DNA from: Streptomyces caniscabiei
GTDB taxonomy: Bacteria; Actinomycetota; Actinomycetes; Streptomycetales; Streptomycetaceae
Direction of reading: 5' to 3'
Length of the DNA stretch: 64,000 nucleotides
NCBI RefSeq assembly: GCF_014930365.1
Contig: NZ_JABXWI010000015.1
Location: 62,001 to 126,000, forward strand
This document shows positions 7,004-15,303 of the stretch, piece by piece. The notes beneath the pieces were generated by a model. It made no database searches, was not told the origin of the DNA, and worked only from the letters and a program-made list of their open reading frames with translations. Position 1 is the stretch's first letter. Every line of letters starts with the position of its first letter. A program made the position numbers and the translations under genes.

Positions 7004-8587
7004 ATGGGCGAGCACAAGGGCGGGACCGGGGGCGGGGACCGGCCGCATGTGAGGGTGGCGGTGATCGGGTCCGGGTTCGGCGGGCTCGGGGCCGCCGTAC
7101 GGCTGCGGCGCGAGGGGATCACCGACTTCGTCGTCCTGGAGCGGGCGGGATCGGTCGGTGGCACCTGGCGCGACAACGACTACCCCGGGTGCGCCTGTGA
7201 CGTGCCGTCCCATCTCTACTCGTTCTCGTTCGCGCCCGACTTCCCCTGGCCGCGCGCCTTCTCCGGGCAGGAGCACATCCGGGCCTATCTGGAGCATGTG
7301 ACGGACGTCTTCGGACTGCGGCCGCATCTGCGCTTCGACTCCGAGGTGACGAGGATGGCCTGGGACGCGGAGCGGCTGTGCTGGGACATCGAGACCGGCG
7401 GCGGGCCGCTCCGCGCCGACTTCGTCGTCTCCGCCACCGGGCCGCTCTCCGACCCGAAGGTGCCGACCGAGGCCGAGCTGCCGGGACTCGGCTCCTTCCC
7501 CGGCAAGGTGTTCCACTCCGCCCGCTGGGACCACGGTTACGACCTGCGCGGCAAGCGGGTCGCGATGATCGGCACGGGCGCCTCCGCGATCCAGATCGTG
7601 CCGGCGATCCAGCCCGAGGTCGGCCGGCTGACCCTCTTCCAGCGGACCCCGCCCTGGGTGCTGCCCCGCGTCGACCGGAGCATCGGCGCGGCCGAGCAGT
7701 GGCTGCACAGGCAGCTGCCGCTCACCGCCCGGGCCCGGCGCGGACTGCTGTGGGGCGTACGGGAGTTGCAGGTGCAGGCCTTCACCAAGCGGCCCAACCA
7801 GCTGGGTCTGGTGGAGCAGTTGGCGAAGCGGCACATGACGCGGGCGGTCAAGGACCCCGAGCTGCGCGCCCGGCTCACCCCGGACTACCGCATCGGCTGC
7901 AAGCGCATCCTGCTGTCCAACACCTACTATCCGGCGATCACGCGGCCCAACGTCGACGTGGTGGCCTCCGGACTGGCCAAGGTCGACGGCTCCACGCTCG
8001 TCGCCGCCGACGGGACCGCCGCCGACGTCGACGCGATCGTCTTCGGTACCGGGTTCCATGTCACCGACATGCCCATCGCCGACCGGGTGGTGGGCGCCGA
8101 CGGGCGCACGCTCGCCGAGTCCTGGGCGGACGGGGGGATGCGGTCGCTGCGGGGGGCGTCGGCGGCCGGGTTCCCGAACTGGATGACGATCATCGGGCCC
8201 AACACGGGTCTCGGGAACTCCAGCATGATCCTGATGATCGAGTCCCAGCTCAACTACATGGCCGACTACGTACGGCAGTTGGACGTGCTGGGCGGCCGGG
8301 TGGCCCTCGACGCGCGGCCCGCGGCCGTGGACGCCTGGAACGCGCGGGTGCAGAAGCGCATGGAGCGCACGGTGTGGAACACCGGGGGCTGCACCAGCTG
8401 GTACCTCGACGCGAGCGGCCGCAACACGACCGTCTGGCCGGGCACGACCACCGAGTTCCGCGGCGCGACCCGGCGGGTCGACCTGAGCGAGTACGAGGTG
8501 CTGCGGCCGGCCCCGCCGGGTACGAAGAACAGCGGCGAGGCGACGGACACGGATCAGGACACGGAGAAGGTGGAGGCCGGGGCGTGA
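7004..8587 (+). CDS. flavin-containing monooxygenase, Baeyer-Villiger type
   Basis: FAD- and NADPH-dependent enzyme expected to insert oxygen next to a ketone, giving an ester or lactone. An N-terminal FAD-binding Rossmann motif GSGFGG lies at residues 22-27, the Baeyer-Villiger fingerprint FPGKVFHSARWD at 165-176 (F-x-G-x3-H-x3-W-D), and a second, NADPH-binding Rossmann motif IGTGASA near 189. The 527-residue length is normal for class I enzymes. ATG 7004 was chosen because GGAGG ends 6 bases before it; an in-frame GTG at 6971 has no such site. The next gene overlaps by 4 bases, so these are co-transcribed. The substrate is unknown; a sterol or fatty ketone is possible. Confidence 0.87.
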   Translation: MGEHKGGTGGGDRPHVRVAVIGSGFGGLGAAVRLRREGITDFVVLERAGSVGGTWRDNDYPGCACDVPSHLYSFSFAPDFPWPRAFSGQEHIRAYLEHVTDVFGLRPHLRFDSEVTRMAWDAERLCWDIETGGGPLRADFVVSATGPLSDPKVPTEAELPGLGSFPGKVFHSARWDHGYDLRGKRVAMIGTGASAIQIVPAIQPEVGRLTLFQRTPPWVLPRVDRSIGAAEQWLHRQLPLTARARRGLLWGVRELQVQAFTKRPNQLGLVEQLAKRHMTRAVKDPELRARLTPDYRIGCKRILLSNTYYPAITRPNVDVVASGLAKVDGSTLVAADGTAADVDAIVFGTGFHVTDMPIADRVVGADGRTLAESWADGGMRSLRGASAAGFPNWMTIIGPNTGLGNSSMILMIESQLNYMADYVRQLDVLGGRVALDARPAAVDAWNARVQKRMERTVWNTGGCTSWYLDASGRNTTVWPGTTTEFRGATRRVDLSEYEVLRPAPPGTKNSGEATDTDQDTEKVEAGA

Positions 8588-9519
8588 CCCGACTGACGCA
8601 TGTGAAGCACGGGCCGTACGCGCCGCCCGTCGCCGTACGGGAGTTGGCGGCCGTCTCCGCCGACGGGGCGCGGCTGCACGTCGAGATCCACGGGCCGGAG
8701 GGCGCCCCCGCCGTGGTGCTCGTGCACGGCTGGACCTGCTCGACGGCGTACTGGGCGGCGCAGGTCCGCGACCTCGCCGTCGACCACCGGGTCGTCGTCT
8801 ACGACCAGCGCGGCCACGGCCGCAGTCCCGCCTCCGCCGTGTGCACCGCCGACGGTCTCGCCGACGATCTGGAGGCGGTGCTCGCGGCGACGCTCGCCCC
8901 GGGCGAGAAGGCGGTGCTGGCCGGGCACTCCATGGGCGGGATGACCCTGATGGCTGCCGCCGGGCGGCCGGGCTTCCAGGAGCACGCGGGGGCCGTCCTG
9001 CTGTGCAGCACGGGCAGTTCGGGGCTGGTCGCCGAGTCGCTGGTCGTGCCGCTGCGGCCGGGGCGCCTGCGGACCTGGCTCACCCGGAAGGTCCTCGGCT
9101 CGCGGGCGCCGCTCGGGCCGGTCACGCCGGTCGCCCGGCGGATCCTCAAGTACGCCACGATGGGCCCCGGTTCGTCGCCGGTGATGGTCGAGGCGTGCGC
9201 GCGGATCGTGCACGCCTGCCCGGCCAGGGTGCGGCACGCCTGGTCGCACGTCCTCGACTCACTCGATCTCGACCACGGCGTAAGGGCGTTGACGGTGCCG
9301 ACGGCCGTCGTCGTGGGCACCGCGGACCGGATGACCCCGCCCGTGCACGCGCGGGCGCTGGCCGCCGCGCTGCCCGACTGCGTGGGCGTGAGCGAGCTGA
9401 CCGGGGTCGGACACATGTCACCGGTGGAGGCACCGGAAGCGGTCACCGCGCGCATACGCGAGCTGGTGGCGATGTACGTACGTGCTGGACGGGACGAGTT
9501 GGAGGAGGCGGGCGCATGA
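8584..9519 (+). CDS. alpha/beta hydrolase
   Basis: Esterase-like alpha/beta hydrolase of 311 residues. VLVHGW near 46-50 forms the oxyanion side, GHSMGG holds the nucleophile Ser near 116, and GTADRM and GVGHMSP supply the acid and His late in the chain. There is no signal peptide, so it is cytoplasmic. GTG 8584 overlaps the monooxygenase stop and its own stop overlaps the next ATG, implying translational coupling. Next to a Baeyer-Villiger enzyme, a hydrolase commonly opens the ester or lactone formed; that role here is inferred. Confidence 0.87.
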   Translation: MTRLTHVKHGPYAPPVAVRELAAVSADGARLHVEIHGPEGAPAVVLVHGWTCSTAYWAAQVRDLAVDHRVVVYDQRGHGRSPASAVCTADGLADDLEAVLAATLAPGEKAVLAGHSMGGMTLMAAAGRPGFQEHAGAVLLCSTGSSGLVAESLVVPLRPGRLRTWLTRKVLGSRAPLGPVTPVARRILKYATMGPGSSPVMVEACARIVHACPARVRHAWSHVLDSLDLDHGVRALTVPTAVVVGTADRMTPPVHARALAAALPDCVGVSELTGVGHMSPVEAPEAVTARIRELVAMYVRAGRDELEEAGA

Positions 9520-10409
9520 GCAACGGCAGCACCCTGGAGGGGCGGGTCGCGGTCGTCACCGGCGCCGCGCGGGGCGTCGGGGAGCTCCTCGCGCGCAAGC
9601 TCTCGGTGCGCGGGGTGAAGGTCGCGCTCGTCGGCCTCGAACCGGACGAGCTGAAGCGGGTGTCGGAACGGTTGTACGGGGAGGCCGAGTTCTGGCACGC
9701 CGATGTGACCGACCACGAGGCGATGACGCGGGTCGCGGCGGAGGTGAAGGAGCGGTTCGGGCGGGTCGACATCGTCGTCGCCAACGCGGGCGTCGCCAAC
9801 AGCGGGCCGTTCGTGGACTCCGACCCCGACTCCTGGCGGCGGGTCATCGAGGTCAACCTCGTCGGATCGGCCGTCACCGGGCGGGCGTTCCTGCCGGCGC
9901 TGATCGAGAGCCGGGGGTATCTGCTGCAGATCGCCTCCCTCGCGGCGATCACCCCGGCGCCGATGATGACGGCGTACTGCGCGTCCAAGTCGGGCGTCGA
10001 GGCGTACGCGCACTGTCTGCGGGCCGAGGTCGGGCATCAGGGGGTGGGCGTCGGGGTCGGGTATCTGTCCTGGACCGACACGGACATGGTGCGCGGGGCC
10101 GACAAGGACGAGGCGCTGCGGGAGTTGCGGGAGCGGCTGCCGTGGCCGGCCGGGAAGACGTATCCGCTGGGGCCGGCCGTGGACCGGCTCGTCGCCGGGA
10201 TCGAGCGGCGGTCGAGTCATGTGTACGGGCAGTGGTGGCTGCGCGGGATGCAGGGCGTGCGCGGGTATCTCCCGGGGCTCATAGGGACGTTCGCGCCGCG
10301 CGAGGTGCGGCGGATGGAGCCCCGGCTGCGCGGGGTGGCCAAGGGGCTGGTGGGCGCCGGTGGGGCCGCGGACGAGCGGACGCGGGGGGTCGGGGCGCCG
10401 GACGCCTGA
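9516..10409 (+). CDS. short-chain dehydrogenase/reductase
   Basis: NAD(P)-dependent oxidoreductase of 297 residues. The cofactor motif TGAARGVG (residues 15-22), NAG in the fourth strand, catalytic Ser in IASLAA and Y-x3-K in AYCASK are all present. ATG 9516 overlaps the hydrolase stop as ATGA, with GGAGGAGG upstream. The C-terminus has an extra 50-residue Arg-rich tail. As third gene of the operon it probably interconverts an alcohol and a ketone feeding, or derived from, the monooxygenase. Similar sets with a flavin monooxygenase, lipase and SDR occur in mycobacteria (mymA operon). Confidence 0.87.
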   Translation: MSNGSTLEGRVAVVTGAARGVGELLARKLSVRGVKVALVGLEPDELKRVSERLYGEAEFWHADVTDHEAMTRVAAEVKERFGRVDIVVANAGVANSGPFVDSDPDSWRRVIEVNLVGSAVTGRAFLPALIESRGYLLQIASLAAITPAPMMTAYCASKSGVEAYAHCLRAEVGHQGVGVGVGYLSWTDTDMVRGADKDEALRELRERLPWPAGKTYPLGPAVDRLVAGIERRSSHVYGQWWLRGMQGVRGYLPGLIGTFAPREVRRMEPRLRGVAKGLVGAGGAADERTRGVGAPDA

Positions 10410-10503
10410 TGACCGAGCGTGACTGATCGACATGCGGGGTGTGTTCGTGCGTGTTTGTCTGGTCGAGGCCCGATCCCCTCACCCAAAACGGGAGTGAAAC
10501 CAC

Positions 10504-10779
10504 ATGGGCATGAAGGACCAGTTCCAGGACAAGGCTGAGCAGCTGAAGCGGAAGGCCGGGCAGTCGCCGGAGGAGCGGCAGCGGGCTCAGCGGCCTGGTG
10601 AGCGCGAGCCCCAGCGCGACTCCCAGCGTCAGCCGCAGCCCGGTCAGCCGCAGCGTGAGCACGGCCGCCCGCAGCGCGAGCACGGGCAGCCGGAGCGCGG
10701 TGCGCGGCGGCGCGACGAGGAGTCGGAGCGCCTGATGCGGGACGAGGAAGACCGCGTCCGCCAGGACTTCGACGTCTGA
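10504..10779 (+). CDS. small hydrophilic repeat-containing protein
   Basis: A 91-residue protein made almost only of Gln, Arg, Glu, Pro and Gly. The N-terminus MGMKDQFQDKAEQLKRKAG resembles a short amphipathic helix seen in small stress-type (CsbD-like) proteins. The middle is degenerate repeats of PQREHG. The C-terminus is acidic/basic and ends QDFDV. No cysteine, signal peptide or membrane segment is seen. It is likely disordered. A hairpin terminator follows at 10809. Function is not known. Confidence 0.7.
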   Translation: MGMKDQFQDKAEQLKRKAGQSPEERQRAQRPGEREPQRDSQRQPQPGQPQREHGRPQREHGQPERGARRRDEESERLMRDEEDRVRQDFDV

Positions 10780-10808
10780 CTCCCGCACCCGGCCCCGGCC
10801 GTGTGACC

Positions 10809-10844
10809 CGCGGGGCACTCTCCTTCACCGGAGGGTGCCCCGCG
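10809..10844. terminator. intrinsic terminator between convergent genes
   Basis: Arms of 15 bases (10809-10823 and 10830-10844, one G-U pair) enclose TTCACC. It can serve the small gene upstream and, from the other strand, the tricorn protease gene that ends at 10931. Confidence 0.75.
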
Positions 10845-10930
10845 TTCTTGCGTTCCGGGGCGGCTCGGGACGGGGACTTGGTGATCGAGACGGCGCGGCC
10901 CCAGGACCCCGGGGGTCGGCCGGGCGGGGG

Positions 10931-13900
10931 CTACGAATGCGGTCGCGGGGGCAGTTCGGGGCGGGCCCTGTTCGGGACGCCCGTGTAGTCCGGGGGGTTC
11001 GCCGGGGGGTGGGACTTCAGGAGTTCCAGGGCCAGGCCTACCGCCGCCTCCAGCTGGGTGTTGCGGCCCTCGGCCCAGTCCAGCGGGGTGCGGAGGGTCT
11101 CCAGGTCCGGGGTGACACCACGGTTCTCGACGGTCCAGCCGTACGCGTCGAACCAGGCGGCGTTCATCGGGACCGTGATGACCGTGCCGTCGCCGAGCTG
11201 GTGGCGGCCGGTCATGCCGACGACGCCGCCCCAGGTGCGCAGCCCCACGACGGGGCCGAGCCGCAGCAGTTTGAACGCGGCGGTGATCATGTCACCGTCG
11301 GAGGAGGTCGCCTCGTCGGCCAGGGCGACGACGGGACCGCGCGGGGCGCTCGACGCGTACGACACCGGCTGGGCGTTCCTCGTCAGGTCCCACCCCAGGA
11401 TCGTGCGGCTCAGCTTCTCCACCACCAGCTCGCTGATGTGGCCGCCCGCGTTGCCGCGCACGTCGACGATCAGGGCGGGCCGGGAGACCTCCATGCGCAG
11501 GTCGCGGTTGAACTGGGCCCAGCCGGAGCCGCCCATGTCCGGGATGTGCAGATAGCCGCAGTGGCCGCCGCTCAACTCCCGTACGACCTCTCGGCGTTTG
11601 GCGACCCAGTCCTGGTAGCGCAGGGGGCGTTCGTCGGTGAGGGGGACCACGGCGATGCGGCGGGGGCGGTCCTGCACGCCCGTCTCGGCGGGGTCCTCGG
11701 GGCCGTCCTCGGACGGGTGGGGCGCGGCGGGCTGGGTGAACGTCAGCTCGACCGTGGTGCCGCCCGCGCCGACCAGCAGGGGGTACGGGCCCGTCGTCGG
11801 GTCCACCGGGCGGCCGTCGACGTGGGTGAGGGCCGCGCCCTCCCGGATGCCGGTGCCGGCCAGGGGTGAGCGTGCCTTGGAGTCGGAGGAGTCGCCGGGC
11901 AGGATGCGGCGGATCGTCCAGTCGTCGCCCCGGCGGACGAAGTTGGCGCCGAGGAAGCCCTGGCGGCGCTGGTAGTGGGGTGGGCCCTCGTTGCGGCGGG
12001 CGGGGGAGACATAGGCGTGGGAGGTGCCGAGTTCACCCAGCACCTCCCGCAGCAGGTCCGCGAACTCGTCGGGGGAGGCGACCCGTTCGACCAGCGGGCG
12101 GTACTGGGCGAGGACCCCGTCCCAGTCGATGCCGCTCATCCTCGGGTCCCAGAAGTAGGCGCGGATCAGCCGGCCGGCCTCCGCGTACGCCTGGCGCCAC
12201 TCGGCGCCCGGGTCGACCTCGTGCGGGATGCGCCGCAGGTCGATCCAGACGGTCGTGTCGCCGTCGCCGGACTCGGTGGAGGGGACGGCCCGCAGGTCGC
12301 CCTCGTCCACGACCACGAGCCGTGAGCCGTCGCCGCTGACGGCGAACCAGTCCAGGTGCTCGACGAGTTCGGACTTCTTCGCCTTGCTGATGTTGAAGTA
12401 CTCGAGGGTGGGGCGCCCGGTCATGTCGTCCGGGTTGGCGAAGGTCTCGCCCAGGGCGCCCGAGATCGGCCACCGCAGCCAGACCAGGCCGCCGCCCGCG
12501 ACCGGGTACAGCGCCGAGTACTTGGAGGCGGTGACCGGGAACGGCGTGACGCGGTTCTCCAGGCCCTCGGTCTCCACGCTCACCGTGCCGCCGGTGTTCT
12601 CGTCCTCGGTGGGGTCCATGCCCCCGGCGACCGGGCGGCCGTCGGGGTTCAGGGCGAAGGGAGAGGGCGTGGCGGAGGAGAGCGGCACCAGATAGGGGCG
12701 GCAGCCGAGCGGGAAGGACAGGTCGCCGGTGTGCACGTCGTACACCGGGTCGAAGCCGCGCCAGGACAGGAAGGCGAGGTAGCGGCCGTCGCCGGTGAAC
12801 ACCGGGTTCTCGTCCTCGAAGCGTCCGCCGGTGACGTCGACGACGGTCCGGTCCTTCATCCGGGCCATCTTGATCTGGCGCAGGCTGCGGCCGATGCCCG
12901 GGTGGGACCAGGCCAGCCAGGCGCCGTCGGGGGAGAAGGCGAGGTCGCGGACGGGGCCGTTGAGCGAGGTGATGAGTTCGGTGACCTCGCCGTCGGCCTC
13001 CTCGGTCCCCGCGGCGGCGGCCACCTCGTCGGGCACCGTCAGCAGCAGGACGCGGCCGTCGTGCGCGGCGACGGCGAGGCGTTCGCCGCGCGGGTCGGAG
13101 ACCACCTCCAGGACGCGGCCCAGGCCGCCGGAGGCGAGGCGGCGGGGCTCGCGCGGGCCGGTGGCCCCGGGGAGGTGGGCGATCTCGATCGCGTCCTCGC
13201 CGTCCGCGTCCGTCACGTACGCCACCCGGCCGCTGGAGCCCAGCATCTCCGGCAGCCGGACGCGGACGCCCGGGGTGTCGGCGATGGTCCGGGCGGGGCC
13301 GTCGCGGTGGGTCAGCCAGTACAGGCTGCCGCGCACGACGACCGCGCTCGCGCGGCCCGTGCCGTCCACGGAGATGCCGTCGACGTGCTGCGCGGCCGGC
13401 ACCTGGTACGGCCGCCGCCCGGTGCGCGCACCGCCGAGCCGTACGTCGAGCCGGCGCGGGACGGCGTCGGCGGCGAGGTCGTCGACGAGCCACACCTCGC
13501 CCGCGCACTGGTACACCACCCGGGTGCCGTCGCTCGCCGCGTGCCGGGCGTAGAACGCGTCGTGGTCGGTGTGGCGGCGCAGGTCGGAGCCGTCGTGGGC
13601 GCAGGAGTAGAGGTTGCCGACGCCCTCGTGGTCGGAGAGGAAGGCGATCCGGCCGCCGACGAACATGGGGGAGTGCAGATGCCCGTCGAGGTCGGCAAGC
13701 AGCCGCTCGCCGTGCAGCCAGAGGCGGCCCGTGGCGCCGCCCCGGTAGCGCTTCCAGGAGGCCGGTTCGTGCGGGGGCGTGCCGGTCAGCAGCAGGGTGC
13801 GGCGCTCGCCGTCGATCTCGGCGGACTGGATGTCGGCGACCGGGCCCCAGGGGAGCTTGCGGCCGGGCTCGCCGTCCGGGCGGACCTTGTAGGCCCAGGT

Positions 13901-14290
13901 GAAGTACGAGAACGGCTCGCCGTGGGAGGCGACGGCCAGGATGTCCGAGTGGCCCTCCCGGTCCGGCGGGGTCCAGCCGCGGACCTCGGTGTCGGGGCTG
14001 CCCCAGTGGGTGAGCCGGCGCGAGGGGGCGCCGCCGTCCACCGGGATCAGATGGATCTCCGGGAGGATGCTCCGCCAGCTCGTGTACGCGATGTGCCGTC
14101 CGTCGGGCGAGAAGCGCGGCGTGGCGACCTTCGTACGGTCGACGGTGAGCCGCCAGGCGCGTTCCGAGCCGTCCAGGGGGGCCAGCCACAGGTCGTCCTC
14201 GGCGACGAAGCAGAGGTGGTCGCCGCTGAGGTGGGGGTGGCGGAGGTAGCCGGAGTCCCGGCGCGTTCCTTGCTCGTAGCTGTCGCTCAC
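10931..14290 (-). CDS. tricorn protease homologue (peptidase S41)
   Basis: Large cytoplasmic serine protease, 1119 residues, thought to trim peptides released by the proteasome. The first two thirds form WD/TolB-like propeller blades, visible as repeats such as FSPDGRHIAYTSWR, SDPRGERLAVAAHDGRVLL, FSPDGAWLAW and FTGDGRYLAFLSWR. Then follow a C1 helical domain (YFWDPRMSGIDWDGV), ELGTSHAYV with the expected catalytic His, a PDZ domain (IREGAALTHVDGRPV), and the S41 core with GNAGGHISELV and ATSSDGDMI, where the nucleophile Ser should lie. Length and order match the family. GTG at 14290 gives MSDSYEQGTRRDSGYLRHP. It is a single gene with its own spacer. Confidence 0.92.
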   Translation of the reverse strand: MSDSYEQGTRRDSGYLRHPHLSGDHLCFVAEDDLWLAPLDGSERAWRLTVDRTKVATPRFSPDGRHIAYTSWRSILPEIHLIPVDGGAPSRRLTHWGSPDTEVRGWTPPDREGHSDILAVASHGEPFSYFTWAYKVRPDGEPGRKLPWGPVADIQSAEIDGERRTLLLTGTPPHEPASWKRYRGGATGRLWLHGERLLADLDGHLHSPMFVGGRIAFLSDHEGVGNLYSCAHDGSDLRRHTDHDAFYARHAASDGTRVVYQCAGEVWLVDDLAADAVPRRLDVRLGGARTGRRPYQVPAAQHVDGISVDGTGRASAVVVRGSLYWLTHRDGPARTIADTPGVRVRLPEMLGSSGRVAYVTDADGEDAIEIAHLPGATGPREPRRLASGGLGRVLEVVSDPRGERLAVAAHDGRVLLLTVPDEVAAAAGTEEADGEVTELITSLNGPVRDLAFSPDGAWLAWSHPGIGRSLRQIKMARMKDRTVVDVTGGRFEDENPVFTGDGRYLAFLSWRGFDPVYDVHTGDLSFPLGCRPYLVPLSSATPSPFALNPDGRPVAGGMDPTEDENTGGTVSVETEGLENRVTPFPVTASKYSALYPVAGGGLVWLRWPISGALGETFANPDDMTGRPTLEYFNISKAKKSELVEHLDWFAVSGDGSRLVVVDEGDLRAVPSTESGDGDTTVWIDLRRIPHEVDPGAEWRQAYAEAGRLIRAYFWDPRMSGIDWDGVLAQYRPLVERVASPDEFADLLREVLGELGTSHAYVSPARRNEGPPHYQRRQGFLGANFVRRGDDWTIRRILPGDSSDSKARSPLAGTGIREGAALTHVDGRPVDPTTGPYPLLVGAGGTTVELTFTQPAAPHPSEDGPEDPAETGVQDRPRRIAVVPLTDERPLRYQDWVAKRREVVRELSGGHCGYLHIPDMGGSGWAQFNRDLRMEVSRPALIVDVRGNAGGHISELVVEKLSRTILGWDLTRNAQPVSYASSAPRGPVVALADEATSSDGDMITAAFKLLRLGPVVGLRTWGGVVGMTGRHQLGDGTVITVPMNAAWFDAYGWTVENRGVTPDLETLRTPLDWAEGRNTQLEAAVGLALELLKSHPPANPPDYTGVPNRARPELPPRPHS

Positions 14291-14380
14291 CCACCCATGC
14301 TTTTCCGGTCGGGAGGCACCGGCAACTTCTCACGCGCCGCACCCCCTGCCGGGTGACCGACGGCGTGACCCAGCGCACGT

Positions 14381-14395
14381 ACGAAACGGTTTCGT
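14381..14395. promoter_or_regulatory. TetR-type operator, copy 1
   Basis: ACGAAACGGTTTCGT is a perfect palindrome (7-1-7) extended on the left by GT. An almost identical copy lies 47 bases downstream, and both precede the TetR gene at 14537. Confidence 0.75.
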
Positions 14396-14427
14396 TTTCT
14401 TCGCATCCCGCGCTATCGTTTAAGCGT

Positions 14428-14442
14428 ACGAAACCGTTTCGT
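14428..14442. promoter_or_regulatory. TetR-type operator, copy 2
   Basis: ACGAAACCGTTTCGT differs from copy 1 only at the central base. The spacing and the location between the tricorn and TetR genes suggest repressor dimers covering the divergent promoters. Autoregulation and control of the MMPL exporter are inferred. Confidence 0.75.
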
Positions 14443-14536
14443 TCGGGAGCGGGCGTCCGGCCGGTGTCACCCGTGCCGTGCCGCACGGCCGGTAGCCTGT
14501 CGTCCTCGAACGCACAACCGCAGCAAGGGGAGTGAC

Positions 14537-15142
14537 ATGACTGAGACCGCGACGGCGCGCCGCAGTCGGATCACGCCCGAGCGCGAGGCCGAGCTCTACG
14601 CGGCCGTCCTCGACCTGCTCCGGGAGGTCGGCTACGACGCCCTCACCATGGACGCCGTCGCCGCCCGCACCCGGTCCAGCAAGGCCACCCTCTACCGCCA
14701 GTGGGGCGGCAAGGCCGAGCTGGTCGCGCGGGCGATGCGGCACAACAAGCCGCATTCCGACATCGGCTCGGTCGACACCGGATCCCTGCGGGGCGACCTG
14801 CACGCCCTGGTGATGACCACCGACGACTGCACCATGGAACAGAACAACGCGCTGATGCGGGGTCTGGCCATGGCGGTGCACGGAAATCCTGACCTGCTGA
14901 AGGCCTTCCGTGAACTGATCATCGAGCCGGAGATGCTGGAACTCCGCCGCGTGATGCAGCGCGCCGTCGACCGGGGCGAGGTCCGTCCGGACAACCCCGC
15001 CATCGACTACGTGGTGCACATGTTCGTCGGCGCCTTCGTCGCGCGGGGCATGATCGAGGATCAGCCGCCCACGCAGAGCTTCCTCAGGTCCTACCTCGAC
15101 GCCGTCGTCCTCCCCTCGCTCGGCGTGTCGACCCCTCACTAG
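14537..15142 (+). CDS. TetR family transcriptional regulator
   Basis: A 201-residue repressor. The N-terminal TetR helix-turn-helix is clear: LLREVGYDALTMDAVAARTRSSKATLYRQWGGKAELV (residues 29-65). The C-terminal ligand-binding part is helical and variable. The start ATG has AAGGGGAGTG before it. Two palindromic operators lie 95-156 bases upstream, fitting autoregulation. The MMPL exporter gene follows 161 bases downstream in the same direction, so the regulator probably senses a compound that the exporter removes or delivers. Confidence 0.9.
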   Translation: MTETATARRSRITPEREAELYAAVLDLLREVGYDALTMDAVAARTRSSKATLYRQWGGKAELVARAMRHNKPHSDIGSVDTGSLRGDLHALVMTTDDCTMEQNNALMRGLAMAVHGNPDLLKAFRELIIEPEMLELRRVMQRAVDRGEVRPDNPAIDYVVHMFVGAFVARGMIEDQPPTQSFLRSYLDAVVLPSLGVSTPH

Positions 15143-15303
15143 TTCCCCTTAGTACGGCACGAACCCCGTTCGACCCACCGCTCATGTCGTCGGGCTGATC
15201 ACCCCTGCCCCACCACACCCCGCCCTGCCTCCTTCCTCCCCACGGCACGGGCTGATCCGTCCTGCCCTCCTGCACCTCACGACCTGAACGGGAGTACGCC
15301 CCC

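Noticed and set aside
12033..14486. Long minus-strand frame overlapping the tricorn gene in another phase
   Set aside because: Arg/Pro-rich out-of-phase translation; the tricorn frame has propeller, PDZ and protease motifs.
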